From: Haladaptatus sp. DYF46
Lineage (GTDB): Archaea; Halobacteriota; Halobacteria; Halobacteriales; Haladaptataceae
Direction: 5' to 3'
Length of the DNA: 64,000 nucleotides
Assembly (NCBI RefSeq): GCF_021083305.1
Contig: NZ_JAJFAY010000005.1
Span: 248,001 to 312,000 of the forward strand
Shown: positions 58,948 through 64,000 of the stretch, in pieces
Position numbering within the stretch: position 1 is the first letter of the stretch
Layout of the letters: every line of letters begins with the position of its first letter
Program-made: the position numbers and the translations under genes
Notes under the pieces: generated by a model
What the model was told of the DNA's origin: nothing
Seen by the model: the letters and a program-made list of their open reading frames with translations, nothing else
Databases searched by the model: none

Positions 58948-60462
58948 TCAGGAAAGTTTATAACGGAGTATTTTCCCACTCGGATTCCGGGGGAGTTCGT
59001 CGAGAAATCGGTATTCTCGCGGTCGTTTGAAATTCGCTAGAGCATCGTTGTTGGTACACCATTCTTCAAGATCGTCCGAGGTCAGATCGTCATCAGCGAC
59101 GACGTATGCCTTGACGATTTCTCCCCACTCATCGTCCGGAACCCCAACAACGGCGACATCCCGAATTTCCCGATGGGTGATGAGGATGTCTTCCACGTTC
59201 TCCGGATGAATGTTCTCGCCACCACTAATAATCATATCGTCAGCTCGACCGGTGATTACGATAGTACCTTCGTCCGTCTCATAGGCTGCATCGCCGGTGA
59301 AGAACCAACCGTCGTGAATGGCTTCCTCGGTGCGTTTCGGCTTGTTCAGGTATCCGTCGAAAGCGAGCGGCGACTCCGTATTGACGATGAGTTCCCCCTC
59401 TTCACCGTGCTCAACCTCGTCGTTGGGATCGTTATCGAGGTTGACGATCCGCGTCTCGTAGAACACGTTTGCCGGTCCCGTTATCCTCGGATCGTCGTTC
59501 TCGTCCAACCCTACGTGTGCAGTCGTCCCGAACGCTTCGGTCGTCCCGTATAGGTTCGCGATGTGATCCGGGTCGAATACATCGATGACGTTTTTGAAGA
59601 GCGCTGAGTTCATCGGTGCCCCGGAGTACCCGATCGCTCGAACGCTACTGACGTCGACGTGGTCTATCGCGTCGGTGGCGAGATACTGACTGAAGATGGT
59701 CGGTGCCTCGTGAAGGCCGGTAACCTCCCATTCAGGGATCGCTTCGACACATCGTTCCGGATCGAACTCCGGCATACAGAGATACGTTCCGGACACGCTC
59801 AGGACGTTACAGAGGATGCCGTGAAGTCCGACGGTATGATACAGTGGCATTATGCCGATCAGCGTTTCATCGAGATAATATCGCTGGCCCATAGCGTTGA
59901 CCAGCGTTCGAGTGGTCGTTGCACGATGGTCCAGCGGAATTCCCTTCGGGTCGCCGGTCGTCCCGGAACTATACAGGATGACACTCAGGTCATCACTGGT
60001 CACGTTGAGATCCGGTTCATCCGCCGGTGCGTCGAGAAGCGAGTCGAATGATTCCGCTTCCGACGGTGACCCGTCACCGACGAAGAACAGGTCGCAGTCA
60101 ATCGAGTCAGCCGCTCTTTGCACTGACTCCGCCGACAAGGCATCGTACACCAGCACGTCGGCGTTCGAATCGTCGACGTGGTACGCAACTCCACCGGCCG
60201 CCACTCGGAAGTTAAACGGAACCGGAACGGCTCCGATGAACTGAGTCGCGATGAACGTCATCGCATTCTCGGGTCGATTCCCCATACAGATGGACACCCT
60301 ATCCCCGTGGTTGATACCGTGGTCACGCAGTCCGTTGGAAATCGAATACACCCGATTCGACAGCTCCCGGTACGTAAATTCTCGTCCGGATTCGAGGTCT
60401 ACGATGGCATCTGTATCGGGTGTTCGGGCAACTGACTGCTTGAACAATTGTGGAAAGAGCAT
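58948..60462 (-). CDS. Acyl-CoA synthetase (AMP-forming, ANL superfamily)
   Basis: A 504-residue acid:CoA ligase (AMP-forming) that activates a carboxylic acid through an acyl-adenylate. Motifs are YSSGTTGDPKG (P-loop), GYSGAPM, NLYGTTEAFG, DGWFFTGDAAYETDEG, the hinge GRADDMIISGGENIHPENVE and the catalytic lysine in NPSGKILRYKLS. The length fits medium-chain or aryl acid ligases. ATG 60462 is chosen over a TTG two codons before. Near a hydroxylase and a 2-oxoacid dehydrogenase, it may serve a branched-chain or aromatic acid route (inference). Confidence 0.9.
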   Translation of the reverse strand: MLFPQLFKQSVARTPDTDAIVDLESGREFTYRELSNRVYSISNGLRDHGINHGDRVSICMGNRPENAMTFIATQFIGAVPVPFNFRVAAGGVAYHVDDSNADVLVYDALSAESVQRAADSIDCDLFFVGDGSPSEAESFDSLLDAPADEPDLNVTSDDLSVILYSSGTTGDPKGIPLDHRATTTRTLVNAMGQRYYLDETLIGIMPLYHTVGLHGILCNVLSVSGTYLCMPEFDPERCVEAIPEWEVTGLHEAPTIFSQYLATDAIDHVDVSSVRAIGYSGAPMNSALFKNVIDVFDPDHIANLYGTTEAFGTTAHVGLDENDDPRITGPANVFYETRIVNLDNDPNDEVEHGEEGELIVNTESPLAFDGYLNKPKRTEEAIHDGWFFTGDAAYETDEGTIVITGRADDMIISGGENIHPENVEDILITHREIRDVAVVGVPDDEWGEIVKAYVVADDDLTSDDLEEWCTNNDALANFKRPREYRFLDELPRNPSGKILRYKLS

Positions 60463-60512
60463 AGGCAATAATAGAGAACTTAGACTAGATAAAGCTCTGG
60501 GTCACTGACTTC

Positions 60513-60530
60513 CCACGGCTATAGCCGTGG
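60513..60530. repeat. 18-bp palindrome, probable IS200/IS605-type terminal hairpin
   Basis: CCACGGCTATAGCCGTGG is a perfect palindrome, within the context gactt-cc...-gagtttc that I recall from the subterminal hairpins of IS200/IS605/TnpB-type elements in haloarchaea. The next 290 nt up to the E1 beta gene contain no tnpA or tnpB frame, only nonsense with an even GC content, so this is at most a relic or a non-autonomous copy. It could also act as a terminator between the convergent-free neighbours. Confidence 0.45.
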
Positions 60531-60823
60531 AGTTTCACCTATCGATGCTGAATGACTTTTCGAAGCAGTCGGGACCGACCGATGGTCACGATTCGACCCG
60601 CTGACCGAGATTCGCGTAGTGTTCATGAGTCTGCGATATTTGCTCCGACTGGACTTCGGGAAGCGGCTTCGTCTCTGCGAGCGTCCCATAGCGTGTCCCT
60701 CGGGATGGTTTGATCCCGCAAAACGATCTTGATTCCCATTGCTGCGGTACTCGGGCACGTTGTGAACTATTTCGGTCACTTTCCTTCGAGTTACGTTGGA
60801 ATCGAACCCTCTGTCGAGGCTCC

Positions 60824-61786
60824 TCACTTGAGAACTCTGCGAATCCCTTCTTCGATGCGAGGCGGGTTGGGGAGGTAGTAATCCTCCATCGAAAGCAGGG
60901 GGACGGGGATATCGAAGCCAGTGACGCGTTCGACGGGCGATTCGAGATAGTATAGTGCATCGTCGTTGATTCGAGCGACAAGTTCCGATCCGAGTCCCCC
61001 CGTCCGCGCCGCTTCGTGTACCACCAATACCCGGCCAGTCCGTTTCACCGATTCGATGACCGTTTCGTGGTCAAGCGGTGAGACGGTACGGAGGTCGATT
61101 ATCTCAGCGTCGACGCCGTGATTCTCCACGGCCGCCATCGTCGGTTCCATCATGGCGCCCCACGACACGACAGTCAGTTCTCTTCCCTCGCGCCGGACAG
61201 CGGCCTTTCCAATCGGTTCTTCGTAGGACTCCTCCGGGAGTTCCGCGCTGAACGACCGGTAGATGTGCTTCGGTTCTAGGAAGAGCACCGGGTCGGGATC
61301 GCGGATGGCTGCGATCAGGAGTCCCTTCGCGTCGTGTGGCGTGCTCGGGACGACCACCTTTAGTCCAGGGATGTGGCCATATGCCCCCTCTAAGCTTTCT
61401 GAGTGGTGTTCCAGCGCCTTGACTCCTGCACCGTAGGGTGTCCGAATGACGAGCGGTGCGGTCCATTCGCCACGCGTTCGCCAGCGAATTCGACTCGCCT
61501 GCGTGACGAGTTGGTCGAACGCCGGGGTGAGGAACCCCGAGAACTGGATCTCGGCCACTGGTCGATAGCCGTACATTGCGAGGCCGACCGCGCCGCCGAC
61601 GATAGCGATCTCCGAGAGAGGCGTGTCGGTGACTCGCTCCTTGCCGAATCGATCCTTCAGCCCGTCGGTTGCCCGGAAGACGCCGCCGCTTTCAGCGACG
61701 TCCTCGCCGAAGACAACAACCTTCTCGTTCGTTGCCATTTCGGCGTGCAGCGCGTCGTTGATCGCGCCGATGACGGTTTCTTGCAC
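60824..61786 (-). CDS. 2-oxoacid dehydrogenase E1 component, beta subunit
   Basis: A 320-residue transketolase-like beta chain: GEDVAESGGVFRATDGL near the start, FGKERVTDTPLSEIAIVGGA, RTPYGAGVKALEHHSES, VVVPSTPHDAKGLL and a complete C-terminal domain with VHEAARTGGLGSEL. It pairs with the alpha chain, whose stop is 7 nt upstream. Together they decarboxylate a 2-oxo acid (pyruvate, branched-chain or acetoin type) with thiamine diphosphate. No E2 or E3 gene follows; instead the strand holds an IS-like palindrome. Confidence 0.92.
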   Translation of the reverse strand: MQETVIGAINDALHAEMATNEKVVVFGEDVAESGGVFRATDGLKDRFGKERVTDTPLSEIAIVGGAVGLAMYGYRPVAEIQFSGFLTPAFDQLVTQASRIRWRTRGEWTAPLVIRTPYGAGVKALEHHSESLEGAYGHIPGLKVVVPSTPHDAKGLLIAAIRDPDPVLFLEPKHIYRSFSAELPEESYEEPIGKAAVRREGRELTVVSWGAMMEPTMAAVENHGVDAEIIDLRTVSPLDHETVIESVKRTGRVLVVHEAARTGGLGSELVARINDDALYYLESPVERVTGFDIPVPLLSMEDYYLPNPPRIEEGIRRVLK

Positions 61787-61793
61787 AGCTAGG

Positions 61794-62945
61794 TCACCCC
61801 TTCACCCGCTGTTGGATGTGATCGTACGCGTCAGGCCGCTCTTCAAGGAACGCCTTGAATTCGACCAGTTGACGCTGGAGGTACGGCGGTAGTTCATCGT
61901 ACAGATACTCGAACAGCTCGTCGACGGACCGCTCTTCGTACTCGTCCGCGGCTGCCAGCGCGTTGTCGAACTCCTCGTTTATTTCCTCAACGAGGGCCTC
62001 CCGGTCGATGTCGGTCCACAGCCCTTCCGAGCGGAGGAACGACTCGTACCGCACGAGCGGATCTCGCTCTTGCCACCGCTCTACCTCCAACTCGTCGCGA
62101 TACCGGCCTGGGTCGTCGCTGGTGGTGTGGGCGTCGCGACGGTACGTCACTGACTCCACGAGCGTCGGATTTCCGGAGCAGGCAGCTTCACGCGCTTCGG
62201 AGACCGCCTCGTACACGGCCAGCACGTCGTTTCCATCGACACGGATGCCATCGATTCCGTATCCGACGGCCCGTTGCGCTATCGAGCAGGCGTTCGTTTG
62301 CTTCTCGAATGGGGTTGAGATCGCATACTGGTTGTTCTGACAGAAAAACACCGCCGGCGCGTCGAGGACGCCAGCGAAGTTCACTGCCTCGTGCACCGCG
62401 CCGGTACTGCTGGCTCCATCGCCGAAGTACGCCGCAACCACGGAATCCGCGTCAGCGAGCTTCATTCCCCACGCGGCACCGGTGACGAGCGGTAGGTGCG
62501 ATCCGATAGAGATGGCAATCATCTGGTCGTGTTTGGCCATCTCCCGGTTCGCATCCGCAACACCGCGCCAGAACAGTATCAAATCGCGGATCGGCAGCCC
62601 CTGGAGGAACATCGCGCCGGCTTCGCGTCCCATTCCGAGGAGCCAGTCTCCCTCCGCGAGCGCGTACCCGGATCCGATAATGCTCGCCTCCTGTCCGCGG
62701 CCGGATCCGAAGGTTCCGATCCGGCCGCGTCGCTGAAGTTTCACCATTCGGTCGTTGAACGTTCGCTCTAGAAGCATCCAGCGGTAGAGCTCTTGAAACG
62801 CGTCATCGTCGAGGTTCGGAACCGTCGTGGTATCGTACGAGCCGTCGGGATCCAGAATCTGAAACGATCCGAAATCGAGATCGTCCTGTGAGACTCTCCC
62901 TCGGTTCACTCCGGCCGACACCTCGAATCTACTATCGTTTCCCAT
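61794..62945 (-). CDS. 2-oxoacid dehydrogenase E1 component, alpha subunit
   Basis: A 383-residue alpha chain. The thiamine diphosphate motif is complete: YFGDGASSTGAVHEAVNF...FFCQNNQYAIS. Other marks are RRGRIGTFGSGRGQEA, GSHLPLVTGAAWGMKLA and the phosphorylation-loop region YRRDAHTTSDDPGRYRD. ATG 62945 (MGNDSRFEVSAG) is chosen; the frame is open 111 codons upstream but that part is not protein-like and runs into the FAH promoter. Sequence features point to the branched-chain/acetoin branch rather than to E. coli-type AceE, but the substrate is uncertain. Confidence 0.92.
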   Translation of the reverse strand: MGNDSRFEVSAGVNRGRVSQDDLDFGSFQILDPDGSYDTTTVPNLDDDAFQELYRWMLLERTFNDRMVKLQRRGRIGTFGSGRGQEASIIGSGYALAEGDWLLGMGREAGAMFLQGLPIRDLILFWRGVADANREMAKHDQMIAISIGSHLPLVTGAAWGMKLADADSVVAAYFGDGASSTGAVHEAVNFAGVLDAPAVFFCQNNQYAISTPFEKQTNACSIAQRAVGYGIDGIRVDGNDVLAVYEAVSEAREAACSGNPTLVESVTYRRDAHTTSDDPGRYRDELEVERWQERDPLVRYESFLRSEGLWTDIDREALVEEINEEFDNALAAADEYEERSVDELFEYLYDELPPYLQRQLVEFKAFLEERPDAYDHIQQRVKG

Positions 62946-63126
62946 GGCTTGTCGATTACCCTTGTTTGAGAATTCAGCGGTCGAGAGATAAATCCATCGG
63001 GACCCTCTAACCCTGACACGCTCGTGCTTGGTGACGGTGCTGAACCGATCACCGTGCTTCGCCGCCGAGACACCGGTTCGCCTTCCGAAGCAGAGACGAG
63101 CGCGTGACGGACGGCGCGTACCGCCA

Positions 63127-63136
63127 AGATTTATAA
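63127..63136 (+). promoter_or_regulatory. TATA box of the last FAH gene
   Basis: The sequence atttataac is centred about 28 nt before the ATG at 63160, typical of a haloarchaeal leaderless promoter. Confidence 0.55.
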
Positions 63137-63159
63137 CGGTGCTATACACACGGGTAACT

Positions 63160-64000
63160 ATGCGATTCGTTCGATTCGACGAGACCCGACTAGGATTACT
63201 GACCGAGGACGGCACCGGAGTTGTCGACCTTACCGACAGGCTGGAACTCGATGCCGACGATCCGCTCTTGGAGTACATCCACGACGGCTATGATGCGAGC
63301 GAGTATACCGACGCAGATCCCGACTACGATCTGGACGACGTATCCATCGAAGCTCCAGTAAAGCGGCCGGGGAAGGTCATCGCCGCCCCGCTCAACTACG
63401 AAAACCATATCGAGGAGGCTATCGCCGACAAGGACATCACGACGGAGGAGTGGTTCTCCATCGAGGATAAGGGATATTTCTTGAAAGCACCCTCCAGCGT
63501 CGTTGGTCCCGACCACGGCGTCGAGCTCCCGTTCTCGGATCGACGTGTGGATCACGAGATCGAATTGGCGTTCGTAATGGGGTCGGATGCCAGGGATGTG
63601 GACGCCGACGAAGTTTGGGACGAGATCTTCGGATACACCATCCTGCTCGACATCTCGGTTCGCGGTGATCAAGACCGCTCCAACCGGAAGTCCTACGACA
63701 CGTTCACGGTTGTCGGACCGTGTGTCGTGACACCGGACGAGGTCGGCGACCCGCAGAGCCTCGACATGGAACTCCGACTCAACGGCGAAACGAAACAGCG
63801 GGATAGCACCAACGACATGGTGTACACTTGTGCCGATGTCGTGCAGTACGCCTCACTCGGAACCACTATCGAAGCCGGAGACATCATCACGACAGGGACG
63901 CCCGAGGGCGTGAGCGCCCTGTCGGACGGCGACACCATCGACGCCGAAATCGAGAACGTTGGTTCCATGACCGTCGACGTAACGGCGCGCGACGTTCGCT
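63160..64000 (+). CDS. FAH-family protein, C-terminus beyond the window
   Basis: At least 280 residues, open to the last base. It starts MRFVRFDETRLGLLTEDG. The metal ligands are present: Glu133 and Glu135 (VDHEIELAFVMG) and Asp164 (YTILLDISVRGDQD). It differs from the other two copies by APLNYENHIEEA in place of the usual NYxxH-A, a long insert with EEWFSIEDKGYFLKAPSSVV, and ITTGTPEGVSALSDGD at the end. It matches the longer FAH forms (ureidoglycolate lyase-like or acylpyruvase-like). Divergent from the E1 alpha gene. Substrate unknown. Confidence 0.85.
   Translation, partial: MRFVRFDETRLGLLTEDGTGVVDLTDRLELDADDPLLEYIHDGYDASEYTDADPDYDLDDVSIEAPVKRPGKVIAAPLNYENHIEEAIADKDITTEEWFSIEDKGYFLKAPSSVVGPDHGVELPFSDRRVDHEIELAFVMGSDARDVDADEVWDEIFGYTILLDISVRGDQDRSNRKSYDTFTVVGPCVVTPDEVGDPQSLDMELRLNGETKQRDSTNDMVYTCADVVQYASLGTTIEAGDIITTGTPEGVSALSDGDTIDAEIENVGSMTVDVTARDVR

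Noticed and set aside
61794..63278. E1 alpha with a 111-residue Ser/Arg-rich N-terminal extension
   Set aside because: The extension overlaps the divergent FAH gene and its promoter and lacks protein character.

Overview
The window looks like part of a halophilic archaeal (haloarchaeal, Halobacteria) chromosome or large replicon. The signs are acidic proteins, many NTCG-rich GC-rich genes, TATA boxes about 25-30 nt in front of leaderless start codons, Tat-plus-lipobox solute-binding proteins, IclR regulators, and familiar haloarchaeal small proteins. GC-rich catabolic gene blocks alternate with AT-rich, nearly gene-free stretches (about 12.3-13.1, 15.3-15.8, 38.1-39.4, 41.8-43.4 and 48.9-52.1 kb) that hold gene and transposon debris. 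I see no rRNA, tRNA or CRISPR array.

Layout. 0-12.3 kb: end of a fumarylacetoacetate-hydrolase-fold (FAH) gene, a TatD-like metallohydrolase, a CocE/NonD esterase, a CaiB-type CoA-transferase, an orphan transposase-type HTH protein, a four-gene carbohydrate ABC importer (minus strand), a D-2-hydroxyacid dehydrogenase and an IclR regulator. 13-16.1 kb: PhzF-family isomerase and several small ORFs. 16.3-38.1 kb: a sugar / unsaturated-oligosaccharide utilisation cluster with D-galactonate dehydratase (dgoD), two SDRs, a GH2 beta-galactosidase, an unusual acetyltransferase fused to a predicted alpha-helical domain, a second ABC importer, an aldo-keto reductase, a Gfo/Idh/MocA oxidoreductase, a LarA-like protein, an FAH hydrolase, a glycerate-kinase remnant, a DUF2264 protein, a GH88 unsaturated glucuronyl hydrolase and an IclR regulator.

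38-43.4 kb is eroded: a (GAT)12 microsatellite, a methyltransferase, an ATPase plus truncated permease of a nitrate/sulfonate-type ABC system, a conserved zinc-binding haloarchaeal protein and a structured noncoding segment. 43.4-48.9 kb is a proline-utilisation locus: P5C dehydrogenase, Na+/solute (proline-type) symporter, IclR regulator and divergent proline dehydrogenase, with repeats and a palindrome in the control region. 49-52.1 kb holds a 34-residue zinc-ribbon microprotein, a fragment that looks like an IS6-type transposase, an IclR regulator and a frameshifted N-terminal piece of an ADP-forming acyl-CoA synthetase. 52.2-64 kb: a FAD/Fe-S 2-hydroxyacid dehydrogenase fusion, a YjiH-type membrane protein, a flavin monooxygenase, an acyl-CoA synthetase, 2-oxoacid dehydrogenase E1 alpha and beta without E2/E3, and the start of a third FAH gene.

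How it may work together. In the central cluster the transporter would import oligosaccharides, GH88 and GH2 (neither with a signal peptide) would cut them in the cytoplasm, and oxidation plus DgoD would give 2-keto-3-deoxy acids. The SDRs and the FAH protein could then run a non-phosphorylative diketo-acid cleavage. For a hexonate that cleavage would yield pyruvate plus glycerate, and the only trace of a glycerate kinase lies directly beside the FAH gene as an internally deleted remnant. This pathway is inference; the gene identities rest on motifs visible in the sequence.
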